Shown piece by piece: positions 20,329 to 28,630 of a stretch of DNA of 64,000 nucleotides. Position numbers and translations under genes: made by a program. Source of the stretch: Caldimonas mangrovi (GTDB taxonomy: Bacteria; Pseudomonadota; Gammaproteobacteria; Burkholderiales; Burkholderiaceae_C); assembly GCF_023721835.1 (NCBI RefSeq), contig NZ_JAMKFE010000002.1:434001-498000 (forward strand). Direction: 5' to 3'. The number at the start of each line of letters is the position of its first letter. Position 1 is the stretch's first letter. The notes under the pieces were generated by a model that was not told where the DNA came from, ran no database searches, and worked only from the letters and a program-made list of their open reading frames with translations.

Positions 20329-21963
20329 ATGCTGCAACTTGCACAACCGATGGTCGGGAGCCAGAGTGCCCTTCCAGCGCACATGATGGGGCCCAACCCG
20401 ACACAGGACAACGCACGCCTGCAGTCGCAAGCGGTGCAAACGGCGCTGATGGCGGCAATGACCTTGATGGCCGCGTTCATCAAGCAGATGTCTGCGCAAG
20501 GCGCCGGCTGCGGCGCCGACAACGGTCTGCAGGGTATGGCCGGCGCGCTCGGCGGGGTGGGCGGGCCGGCTCAGGTCGGCGGCTTCGGCGCGCCCGGCCA
20601 GCTCGGCCAGAAGCAGGTGCAGACGGTGAGCGTGCTCGGCCGCTACGAGGGCCAGTTCGGCAAGTCGGGCATCACTGAAGAGCAGATGCGTGAAAAGCTC
20701 AAGAGCAAGGACACGCCACCCGACCTGAAGAGCGCGCTGCAGGCCGTGCTCGACAGCAAGGGCGATCCCAACGGCCTGTATGCCAGGCTCGACAGCGCGA
20801 AGAACGGCAAGAGCGACGGCAAGATCAGCTCGAAGGACATCAACAAGCTGCAGGAACTGCCCGAGGTGCAGGCGTTCAGCCGCCAGCGTGCACAGAGCTA
20901 CAAGAACAACTACCTGCCGTCGGATGCGGGCAGCGACCCCTCGAAGGGTGGGCGTCCGATCACCGAGAACGACGCGATGCGCGAGCTGTACAAATATTCC
21001 GACCACCTGCCCGGCAAGCACATCGGCCCGGACACCTTCCGCGACATCGTCAACGGCAAGGCCGACATGAAAAAGTGCCCGCCGCAGGTGGTGGCCGCCG
21101 CCCAGTACTACCTGGACCACCCCGACCAATGGAAGAAGTTCGGCGGCGAGGACGGCCTGGCCGGCAAGCACGAGCTGGGCAACAAGGTGGCCACTCACTA
21201 CCAGCTGACTGCAAAGGAAGACCGGGCCGTCAAGACGCTGGACGAGAACCGCGACCTCTTCTTCGCCGACGGCAACCTCAAGCGTGGCAAGCTCGAAGAG
21301 TTGTCCAAGCACAAGGATCCGAAGATCGCCGAAGCGGCTACCACGCTGCTGACCAGCCAGACCCTGTTCGGCGTGCTGGACAACGGCAAGCATGGCCACA
21401 AGGGCAACCTCTGGAACGCTGCCGACGACGGGCAGATCGGCAAGGGGGACCTGGACAAGTTCAAGCAGGTCCGCGACCCGACGGTGGCGCCGGAACCCAA
21501 GGGCCATGCGAACAACCCGCACGCCGACCCTACGGCGGTGCAGGAAATGGCCTGCGGCCAGATGAACCAGCCGGACATCAAGTCCAAGAAGGGAGGCGGC
21601 CTGCGCGATTTCGTCAGCGGCCTGCTCGGCGGGTTGTCGAAGGTGTTCGAAGTGCTGACCAGCGTGGTGTCCAACACCATCGGCCGCATTCCCGGCATCG
21701 GCAAGCTGCTGTCGGCTCCTGCCGAGATCGTCGGTGGAGCGATCTCCGGCGGGCTGAACGTGGCCAAGACGGCCACCGACGGCGGCAACGTCGGCAAGGC
21801 CGCGAAGGACTTCGGCTTCGACATGATGGAGACGAGCATCTCCGCCACCACCGGTATCGTCGACCCGACCGGCGTCGCGTCCGGCATGTTCGCCCACGGC
21901 ATGCGCTCGCTGGCGGACCCGAACACGAAGTTCGACCCGGCACAAGCGCTCAACCCGCTGTAG
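20329..21963 (+). CDS. NolX/HrpF-like type III translocator-type protein
   Basis: 544 residues without a signal peptide. The N-terminus (1-100) is rich in Gly, Gln and Ala. The middle has EF-hand-like acidic turns: 155-171 (DSAKNGKSDGKISSKDI) and around 351-376 (ending DDGQIGKGDL). A conserved-looking core follows at 208-290, with RPITENDAMRELYKYSD and CPPQVVAAAQYYLDHPDQW. The C-terminus (425-520) is Gly/Ala/hydrophobic and could insert in a membrane. This pattern resembles the NolX/HrpF/PopF family, which form or assist the type III translocon pore in rhizobia, Xanthomonas and Ralstonia. Recognition is from memory of the family, not a search. ATG at 20329 has GGGGG upstream; ATG 20302 and GTG 20290 are in-frame alternatives. 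No type III genes are in the window. The DUF4157 gene follows on the same strand. Confidence 0.6.
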   Translation: MLQLAQPMVGSQSALPAHMMGPNPTQDNARLQSQAVQTALMAAMTLMAAFIKQMSAQGAGCGADNGLQGMAGALGGVGGPAQVGGFGAPGQLGQKQVQTVSVLGRYEGQFGKSGITEEQMREKLKSKDTPPDLKSALQAVLDSKGDPNGLYARLDSAKNGKSDGKISSKDINKLQELPEVQAFSRQRAQSYKNNYLPSDAGSDPSKGGRPITENDAMRELYKYSDHLPGKHIGPDTFRDIVNGKADMKKCPPQVVAAAQYYLDHPDQWKKFGGEDGLAGKHELGNKVATHYQLTAKEDRAVKTLDENRDLFFADGNLKRGKLEELSKHKDPKIAEAATTLLTSQTLFGVLDNGKHGHKGNLWNAADDGQIGKGDLDKFKQVRDPTVAPEPKGHANNPHADPTAVQEMACGQMNQPDIKSKKGGGLRDFVSGLLGGLSKVFEVLTSVVSNTIGRIPGIGKLLSAPAEIVGGAISGGLNVAKTATDGGNVGKAAKDFGFDMMETSISATTGIVDPTGVASGMFAHGMRSLADPNTKFDPAQALNPL

Positions 21964-22112
21964 CACGCGGCCCCGAGACCCGGCCGGGCGGGGCGGCGAC
22001 ACCCTAAGTCTTGGGATGGCTCCTGCCGGTGAGGCCCGCACAATGGCGCACAGACACGGGGCGGGCCTGCTGTGGCGCCCGGTCCTCTTCTCGAGCCACC
22101 TGGAGCTTCTGC

Positions 22113-23591
22113 ATGCAAGCCTTGCCCGACTTGTCGTTCGGCGCTGCCGATCGCGGCTTTCCGCTGCCGGATCGTCTGCGTCGTCCGATGGAAAGCCTGT
22201 TCGGCGTGAACTTCGAAGCGGTCCGGGTGCATGTCGGCACGCAGGCGACAGCGCTCGGCGTGCCGGCTTTCAATCATGGCAGCGACCTGTACTTCGCGCC
22301 TCGCGCCTTCGAGCCGGACACTGCAGCCGGGCGCCAGTTGATCGGCCATGAACTGGCGCATGTGCGCCAGCAGCAGCAAGGGCGCGTGCCGGGCGGTGCG
22401 GTCGGCGCACCCGTGCACCTGCTCGTCGATGCCCGGCTGGAGGCCGAAGCCGATCACATGGGCGTGCTGGCGGCGGCAGGTTCTCTGGGGGCAGTCACGC
22501 CTTCGGTGGCCCCCGCGTCTCAGGGCTACCGGTGGCATGTCCTGCAAGCGACGCTGAAGTTCCGCGGGGCCGACGGGAAGGTGCGCACGTACCACGACGC
22601 GGAAGCTGCTTACCGCGATATTCGCGACCATGTGTCGGGCGGGTTTCACAACTTCTTCCTGCACCTGAAGCGGGAGATCATCCCCATCCTCAGGGAATGG
22701 ATCAGTGCGCACGGCGGCGACGACCCGACGGCGTGGCGCATCCGCAGGGAGCTCGGCCAGCAGCGCCACATCCTCGAGTTCGGCGACTACACCAATATGG
22801 CGCGCGCGGTGATGGGCGAGTTTCTTGCGCGCGAAGCCCTGGACGAAAGCGAAACCCGCCTGGCGCGGGCCACGGTGCAGTCGCGCTACATCGGCAGCCA
22901 TCTGGCGTCGCTGCTCGACAAGGTGCGCATGAAGGTCTCCGGCCCGGCCGCGCCGCAGGTGCTGGCGCCGCTGCTCGACGAGAAGGCGCAGCTCAAGCTG
23001 CCCTATCAGCCCCTTTACAAGAAGGCCGGTGCCAACATCGCCCGGGTGCTGAAGCAGCCCGACGCCTACTACTTCGAAGACCGCGTCGTCACCTTGCACG
23101 ACATCACCGAATTCCTCAAGAAGAACAGCCCGTCAGCGGTGGAAGTGCCGCCGGAGAAGAGCAGCGGCACCTACTTCCGCATCAACGAATTCGGCAAGCC
23201 CGAGTACAGCCGCCGCGTCATCCAGGGCACCGCCGATTTCCGCTACAAGGCCCAGGCCGACGAGCCGGACCGCTACACGCTGAAGGAGAACAGCGGCTAC
23301 GTCATGGCGGCAAGGGTGCAGGGCATTCCGATCTGGGCCGGGCCGTCGTTCACCACCGGGCGCCTGATGCGGATGGCCGAATGGGCCGGTGCCACGCCGC
23401 AGGAGTACGAGGCGCTGGCCTGGGCCATCTTCGCGTTCTGGAACCAGTGCTACCCGACCTCGTCGACCTGGGTGCACCGTTTCCATGAAGTGATGGACAT
23501 GGCGGCCAACTGGGGCGTGCCGTTCGTGCCCTTCACCTATCCCGCTGACATTCCCCCGAACACCGGTGGCTCGCTGACAGCCAAGCTATGA
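22113..23591 (+). CDS. DUF4157 (eCIS-core) domain protein with unknown C-terminal domain
   Basis: 492 residues. Residues about 18-115 are a DUF4157 domain: LPDRLRRPMESLFGVNFEAV, then VRVHVGTQA, FNHGSDLYFAP, and the zinc motif HELAHVRQQQ at 79-88, with LEAEADHM (110-116) supplying a likely third ligand. This domain marks proteins linked to extracellular contractile injection systems and other toxin or effector proteins. The remaining 370 residues match nothing I recognise; toward the end GPSFTTGRLMRMAEWAGATP and the segment around FWNQCYPTSSTW look like a folded domain. The start ATG at 22113 has a GGAGC before it. It lies 149 bases after the NolX-like gene, same strand, and may be co-transcribed. 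Confidence 0.75.
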   Translation: MQALPDLSFGAADRGFPLPDRLRRPMESLFGVNFEAVRVHVGTQATALGVPAFNHGSDLYFAPRAFEPDTAAGRQLIGHELAHVRQQQQGRVPGGAVGAPVHLLVDARLEAEADHMGVLAAAGSLGAVTPSVAPASQGYRWHVLQATLKFRGADGKVRTYHDAEAAYRDIRDHVSGGFHNFFLHLKREIIPILREWISAHGGDDPTAWRIRRELGQQRHILEFGDYTNMARAVMGEFLAREALDESETRLARATVQSRYIGSHLASLLDKVRMKVSGPAAPQVLAPLLDEKAQLKLPYQPLYKKAGANIARVLKQPDAYYFEDRVVTLHDITEFLKKNSPSAVEVPPEKSSGTYFRINEFGKPEYSRRVIQGTADFRYKAQADEPDRYTLKENSGYVMAARVQGIPIWAGPSFTTGRLMRMAEWAGATPQEYEALAWAIFAFWNQCYPTSSTWVHRFHEVMDMAANWGVPFVPFTYPADIPPNTGGSLTAKL

Positions 23592-23643
23592 CGGCGGTGC
23601 TCCCCGCTCTTGCCCATCGCAGCGCTCGAACCGGGACAGCCCA

Positions 23644-25905
23644 CTAGCCGTCTCGATGATCCTGCGTCCGCGTGCCGTCGGCAAATCGGTCCATGAGGGT
23701 CGCAAGCGTCGCTCTGCTGCAGGGTTTGGTCAGAAAGGCGTCCATGCCCGCATTGCGGCACTCGATCTGGTTGCTGTCCGAAACATCGGCGGTCAGCGCC
23801 ACCATCGGTGTCCGGGGCGACTGGCGTTTCAACTCGACGCTTCTCCATGTCCTGGCCACTTCGTAGCCTGACATCTTGGGCAGCATGCAATCGAGCAGAA
23901 CCAGATCGAACGAACGGGTCGAGAGTTCTTGCAAAGCCGTTTCGCCGTCTGGCGCCACCGCACACGAACACCCGAGACTTTCGAGTTGTGCCCGGGTCAC
24001 CATGGCATTGACGGGGTTGTCTTCCACGATCAGCACGTGGCTCTCGCGGGCTGCAGCGCTCGGCGTTGGCGGGAACTCCGGCAGCGGGGCCGCGCCGCTG
24101 TGGGCGAATCGACCCGCCAGGCCCGGCATGTCGCGATGACCTGCCGGCACATGCGTCGCGGCCTCGAGCTCCAGCGTCAGTGAGAAGACGGACCCGACGC
24201 CAGGCGCACTGCTGAAATTCAGGCTGCCTCCTGCAAGTTCTGCCAGGCGTCGGCAGATGGGAAGACCGAGGCCGGTACCGCCTGCCGTTCTTTGGGCCGA
24301 GTCGTCGGCCTGTGCGAAAACGCCGAAGATCACCAACCGGGCCGCCTCGTCGATGCCCATTCCCGTATCGCGCACCTGAACGTACAGGCGGTGGCACGTC
24401 TGGGTGTGTTGGACGGGCGAGACGTCGAGGTCTATCCAGACGCCACCGGAGTGCGTGAACTTGATCGCGTTGCTGACCAAATGCGCAAGGATCAAGCCGA
24501 CGTGCTCGGCGTCGCCCATCAGAAGAGGCCGATCGGTGGGCGTTACCTGCAGCTCTAGCGACAGACCCTTCGTATGGGCGGTGTCGCGGAACATGCGGTG
24601 CACTTCCCGCGCAATGGCTGCAGCGTCGAACGGCTCGCGGCGCACGGGGACGGCCTGGGCCTCCAGTTGCGACAACTGCAGGATGTCGTCGATGAGGCTC
24701 ATCATGTGCCGGGCCGATCGGGACAATGTCGCCAGGTGACGGTTCCTCTCGTCCTGCGAGTCGCTGTGCGATATGAGTTCGACCGTTCCGAGCACGCCGT
24801 TCATCGGCGTGCGGATCTCGTGGCTCATCGTCGCGAGGAACCGGGTCTTCGCCTGGTTGGCCGCCTCGGCAGCCATGCGCAAACGGTCGGTCCTTGCATA
24901 CTCGCCTTCGCGCTGACGCAGCAATCGTTCGAGCGCCCCGAAGGTCACCATCAGCAGTACGAGACCCGCGATCGTCAGGCCGGCAAGCCCCCAGGCCTGT
25001 TTTCTCCAGTCGGCCAGAAACAGCGAATCGCTCACCGCCACCATCACCAGCGCGGCATGCCCGTCGAGATGATGGACAGCCCGCAGGGTGCTGGTTTCTG
25101 ATCCGGCGCGGGTCTCCCATGCCGCGAGCTTGGACAGGCCGATGACCGTGTCTCGTTGCTGCACCGCTGGCAGGGGGCCGGATGGATCGAATTGCTTGCC
25201 GACGCCGTCGTCGCCGGCGGGTGCCCGAGCCAGGATGGTCAAGTCGTCGCGCATCAACGTGATCGCCGCCTGACCGGGCTCGAGGCGCTCGCCTTGCAGG
25301 CGCACCGCATCAAAGAAGCGCTGGAGAGAGAGGCAGGAGATCCCGGCCGTCACGACCCCGAGAAAGAGGTCATTTTTCGAGGCAACGCGGTCGCTCAGGT
25401 AGAACGTCCACTTACCGCCACGGCCCCTCTGCGGTGCGCTCAGGAATCGCGATTCCTGCGGGTGGTTTTTCAGGTACTCGAAATCGCGGTCGAACTCGAC
25501 AGAGATCGGCGGGGTGGGGTACGACCGCGAGTCGTTGAGCAACCGCCCTTCGGCGGAGACGATCGCCACCACTTCCAGCATGTGCAGCGAGGCTGTGCGT
25601 CGTCGAAGCACCCGGTGCATCTCGTGCGTGGACGCGTGGGCGGAAAACTGCGCGGGGTCTCCTGCGCTCAGCTCCTGCAGGTTGCTGCCGATGCCGCTCA
25701 GCAAAATGCCCGTGGAGGTGAGCACTTCTGAGGCGTGTGAAGCGATGACGACCGCCAGGTTGTCGGCCTGCATCTGCCAGGCGCGACGAGCCACCCGTTC
25801 GAGCATCACAGAGGCGAGTAGCGCACCGGAGACCAGCAATACGGCCAGTGCGACGCCAATCCAGCGTATCCACCGGCTGCCTTGCCAGGCCCTCGGGGAC
25901 TCCAT
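23644..25905 (-). CDS. Hybrid sensor histidine kinase
   Basis: 753 residues: TM1 about 13-35, a periplasmic sensor of about 265 residues (probably a double Cache fold), TM2 about 303-327, HisKA with H362 in MSHEIRTPMNG, HATPase with NAIKFTHSG (N box), DTGMGI and GGTGLGL (G boxes), and a C-terminal receiver with D672 in LLDCMLPKMSG and a late K in LTKPCS. All catalytic motifs are intact. No histidine phosphotransfer or DNA-binding partner is adjacent, so the phosphorelay ends elsewhere. It reads toward the DUF4157 gene (convergent) and away from the HExxH gene (divergent). Confidence 0.9.
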   Translation of the reverse strand: MESPRAWQGSRWIRWIGVALAVLLVSGALLASVMLERVARRAWQMQADNLAVVIASHASEVLTSTGILLSGIGSNLQELSAGDPAQFSAHASTHEMHRVLRRRTASLHMLEVVAIVSAEGRLLNDSRSYPTPPISVEFDRDFEYLKNHPQESRFLSAPQRGRGGKWTFYLSDRVASKNDLFLGVVTAGISCLSLQRFFDAVRLQGERLEPGQAAITLMRDDLTILARAPAGDDGVGKQFDPSGPLPAVQQRDTVIGLSKLAAWETRAGSETSTLRAVHHLDGHAALVMVAVSDSLFLADWRKQAWGLAGLTIAGLVLLMVTFGALERLLRQREGEYARTDRLRMAAEAANQAKTRFLATMSHEIRTPMNGVLGTVELISHSDSQDERNRHLATLSRSARHMMSLIDDILQLSQLEAQAVPVRREPFDAAAIAREVHRMFRDTAHTKGLSLELQVTPTDRPLLMGDAEHVGLILAHLVSNAIKFTHSGGVWIDLDVSPVQHTQTCHRLYVQVRDTGMGIDEAARLVIFGVFAQADDSAQRTAGGTGLGLPICRRLAELAGGSLNFSSAPGVGSVFSLTLELEAATHVPAGHRDMPGLAGRFAHSGAAPLPEFPPTPSAAARESHVLIVEDNPVNAMVTRAQLESLGCSCAVAPDGETALQELSTRSFDLVLLDCMLPKMSGYEVARTWRSVELKRQSPRTPMVALTADVSDSNQIECRNAGMDAFLTKPCSRATLATLMDRFADGTRTQDHRDG

Positions 25906-26094
25906 GCAGGCCTCTCATGAGTGCCGATCACGTCGATCGGAGCCATTCTTGCTCAAACTCAGCCCGGTGTCGGCTTTTCGTTGCGCGTCGTTGCAACGCA
26001 TCCCGCGTCGCTGGTTGTCCCTCGATGAAGGGACAGATCCGGCCGGCGATCTCGGATAGCCTGCCGTTTTCCATTTCCACTGGCGCGCGGGTCG

Positions 26095-26117
26095 AATGGA
26101 AGTGGTTTCCATTTTTT
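26095..26117 (+). other. Hairpin with T-run in the divergent gap
   Basis: AATGGAA-GTGGT-TTCCATT followed by four further T residues, located between the hybrid kinase (start 25905) and the HExxH gene (start 26197). Reads like a weak intrinsic terminator or an attenuator leader; alternatively an operator. Confidence 0.35.
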
Positions 26118-26196
26118 CTAAGGTCGGCCCCACGAAGCAGCGCTGCGAGCACAGGCTCGGCTCGTGGGGGCCGAGCAAGCACCTTCAGGAGTCGAT

Positions 26197-26955
26197 ATGG
26201 CAGCCGGTGAAGCACCTGGGCCGCTCTGCAGTCTGAAATCCATCCAGGCGGTCAACGATGGAACGACCGCCCGCACCGCTTCTCCTGCGCCCGGCACCTT
26301 GTGTTCTGAGCGGGCAGAGGTATACGCGCATACGCAGACGCTGGTGGGCTTGCTGAGTGCCGGTCAGGGCACTCCCGCGTCCGAGGCGCTGATCGCGGAC
26401 TATCGCAGGCGCATACAGACCCAGCGGACCCGGCTGGCATTGCGGGCGCTGCGCGACATGAAAGAGATCAGACGCGAAGTGTGGGTGACGCTGAATCGGG
26501 AGCAGCGCATCGCGGCGCTGCGGGAAGTGCATCGCATCTATGCAGCGGCTTTCGGCATGGCGCCTTCGGCCATGAGCTTCGAGCGGTTGCCGCCGAACGG
26601 TCGCGCCACGGTCTACGGCGTGTACGTCGCGAACGAGCGCTTGCTGAAGGTGGAAGAACGGTTGATCGAGCCGATGCATCTGCGGCCCGAGCAGGCCGTG
26701 GTGGAGCTGGTGTGCACGGTGGTTCATGAAAGCCGGCACTACCTCCAGTGGCGCGTGCTGCGGCGTCCGAACTCCTTTCCCAGTTTCTGGCAGGCGAAGG
26801 AATGGGCGGACGACTACTCCCGCACGTCCGATCCGTCGGGCGACCCCGAAGGCTACCGGAAACAGCCGGTCGAGGCCGACGCCTTTGCGGTTGAGGAGCT
26901 GGCGCGTGCGATGCTGTACCCCGACACGCTGTCGGTGCAGCCGTACGCCGATTGA
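26197..26955 (+). CDS. Hypothetical HExxH protein, possible zinc metallopeptidase
   Basis: 252 residues, no signal peptide. A helical N-terminal part (about 60-115) is followed by HESRH at 177-181 in a VVHESRHYLQW context, and about 45 residues on by QPVEADAFAVEE (E226 possible third ligand). That arrangement fits a zincin or ImmA-like peptidase active site. Family not recognised. AGGAG lies 7 bases before the ATG. It follows the NolX-like/DUF4157 pair in the same accessory region, so an effector role is possible but unproven; a cytosolic peptidase is the alternative. Confidence 0.6.
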   Translation: MAAGEAPGPLCSLKSIQAVNDGTTARTASPAPGTLCSERAEVYAHTQTLVGLLSAGQGTPASEALIADYRRRIQTQRTRLALRALRDMKEIRREVWVTLNREQRIAALREVHRIYAAAFGMAPSAMSFERLPPNGRATVYGVYVANERLLKVEERLIEPMHLRPEQAVVELVCTVVHESRHYLQWRVLRRPNSFPSFWQAKEWADDYSRTSDPSGDPEGYRKQPVEADAFAVEELARAMLYPDTLSVQPYAD

Positions 26956-27218
26956 GCGTGGGAGCGCTGCGGTTCGAGAACGGCTGCGTCCGGCAGCCGC
27001 GAGCCCCCGGGCAGGGCGTCACCGGCGCACCAGCCCTTCCTTGGGGCCCAGGGCGAGCTGCGACACCGGGGTGCGGTTGTTGACGGCCGGGTCCTGGCAG
27101 GCCAGCAGGCGCCGCCAGCCCGGCTCGAGCTGCCACCGAGCCGGCACGCGAGGGCTGCTGCTGGTGCGGTCGCAAACCGGCCAGTACCGGTGCGATTCTG
27201 GCGTTTGTGCGGTGCCCG

Positions 27219-27512
27219 TCAGCCCGGGGTCTTCTTCAGGCACTGGCTCATGAACTGCTTGCGCTCGTCGCCTTTCAGGTCCTTGGCCTCGGCGTTGCAG
27301 CTCTTCATCTTGTTCTGCTGCGCCTTTTGCTTGTCGGTCAGGCAGTCTTTCATGAAGGCCTTGCGCTCGTCGCCCTTCATTTCGCCGGCGGCCTGATTGC
27401 ATTCGGCCATCTTGCTCTGCTGCCTGGTCGGCTCGGGCGGTTGAGCCTGGGCCCCGGCCAGCGTGGACGTCACGGACAGGCCGACGGCGGCCAGAAGCAT
27501 GCACGGTTTCAT
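27219..27512 (-). CDS. psiF: PsiF-family phosphate-starvation-inducible protein
   Basis: 97 residues with a signal peptide (KPCMLLAAVGLSVTSTLAGAQA) and two PsiF repeats: MAECNQAAGEMKGDERKAFM and MKSCNAEAKDLKGDERKQFM, each ending in a conserved Cys-Leu. In E. coli psiF is in the Pho regulon; its molecular role is unknown. ATG at 27512 chosen because it gives the signal peptide. It lies 118 bases downstream of ptxD on the same strand, fitting a phosphorus-starvation gene group. Confidence 0.85.
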   Translation of the reverse strand: MKPCMLLAAVGLSVTSTLAGAQAQPPEPTRQQSKMAECNQAAGEMKGDERKAFMKDCLTDKQKAQQNKMKSCNAEAKDLKGDERKQFMSQCLKKTPG

Positions 27513-27630
27513 TTGCGCGTTCCGGAAGTGGAGAGTCGGCATGCTATGCCGGCACGACACCCGCGTGCATGGCGGCGGCAGGGCAGTGTCGCGCCGCCGA
27601 TACAAGAGCGCAAGACGCGTGCGAGCGGTT

Positions 27631-28623
27631 TCAGGCGAGAGCGGATTCCGGGTGATTGAGCGCATCGGCCGGGACACCGCCCGTCAGTGCGGCGACGATG
27701 TTGTCCGCCGCCCGATGCTCGATCGCGAGTCGCACACCGTGCACCGCCGAACCAAGATGCGGCGTGAACAACGTGTTCGGCGCGTCCAGCAGCGCGGTCG
27801 GGATGCGCGCGGGTCGCTCGGGCAGCCCCCAGTCCTCGCAGCCGAACACGTCGGCCGCGTAACCCCCGAGCCGGCCCGAATGCAACGCTGCCGCAACGGC
27901 CTGCTCATCGACCACCGAGCCGCGGCCGACGTTGACGAGCTGCTGCCCGGCAGCGGCACGGGCCAGACGCTCGGCATCGACAAGGTGGTGTGTATCGGGC
28001 CGCAGCGGCACGGCCAGGAACACGAGCTGCGCAACGGCCATGGCTTCGTGCAGCGCCGCCGGCTGTGCGGCCGGGTGGCGCACCTGCGGGTCCACGCCGA
28101 GGATGCGCGTGCACCCGAAGCCGCGCAGGCGCTCGACGATCGCCGCACCCACCCGGCCCAGCCCCACCATCGCCACCGTTGCGCCGTGCAGGCCGGTGCC
28201 GTACAGGTGCGCGCGCCAGCCGGCGTAGTGGGTCCGGCGCACGTACTCGTCGCCGGCTCGCAGATGCCGGCCCAAGCCGATCGCCAAGCCCAGCGCCAGC
28301 TCGGCGGTCGGCTCGGTCAGAAGGTCGGGCACGATGCTGAGCCAGACGCCGCGGCGGCTGCAGGCGTCGACGTCGTAGGCGTCATAGCCTTTCAGCGCGC
28401 AGGCGACGATGCGCAGGTCGGCAGCTTCGGCCAGCAGTGCATCGTCGACACGGTCGGTCATGAATCCCATCATCGCGCTCGCGCCGCGCAGCCTCACGGC
28501 CAGTTCCCCAGCGGACCACGGTTCGAGTCCGGTATTCATCTCGACACTGCCCAGCGCTTCGAGCCGCGCGCGCACCTCGTCGTGGATGCGGTTCGTGACG
28601 ACGATACGGGGCGGGTGATTCAT
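27631..28623 (-). CDS. ptxD: Phosphite (phosphonate) dehydrogenase
   Basis: PtxD oxidises phosphite to phosphate with NAD+. It belongs to the D-2-hydroxyacid dehydrogenase family, but this 330-residue protein follows the Pseudomonas stutzeri PtxD sequence closely over its whole length (ACALKGYDAYDVDAC, VPDLLTEPTAELALGLAIGL, YGTGL, GGYAADVF, EDW, NTLFTPHLGSAV). Active-site residues known from PtxD are present: K78, W136, Y141, R234, E263 and H289. The Rossmann loop is GLGRVG (154-159), and an acidic residue at the end of the second strand (D178, in GVDP) predicts NAD over NADP. Starts 7 bases after the permease stop; last gene of the ptxABCD order. Confidence 0.93.
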   Translation of the reverse strand: MNHPPRIVVTNRIHDEVRARLEALGSVEMNTGLEPWSAGELAVRLRGASAMMGFMTDRVDDALLAEAADLRIVACALKGYDAYDVDACSRRGVWLSIVPDLLTEPTAELALGLAIGLGRHLRAGDEYVRRTHYAGWRAHLYGTGLHGATVAMVGLGRVGAAIVERLRGFGCTRILGVDPQVRHPAAQPAALHEAMAVAQLVFLAVPLRPDTHHLVDAERLARAAAGQQLVNVGRGSVVDEQAVAAALHSGRLGGYAADVFGCEDWGLPERPARIPTALLDAPNTLFTPHLGSAVHGVRLAIEHRAADNIVAALTGGVPADALNHPESALA

Positions 28624-28630
28624 CGGTTTC

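Noticed and set aside
27019-27200. Protein-like open stretch on the minus strand after psiF (RYWPVCDRTSSSPRVPARWQ and following)
   Set aside because: No start codon other than CTG between the psiF stop and the stretch, no ribosome-binding site and no recognised family; could be an old remnant.
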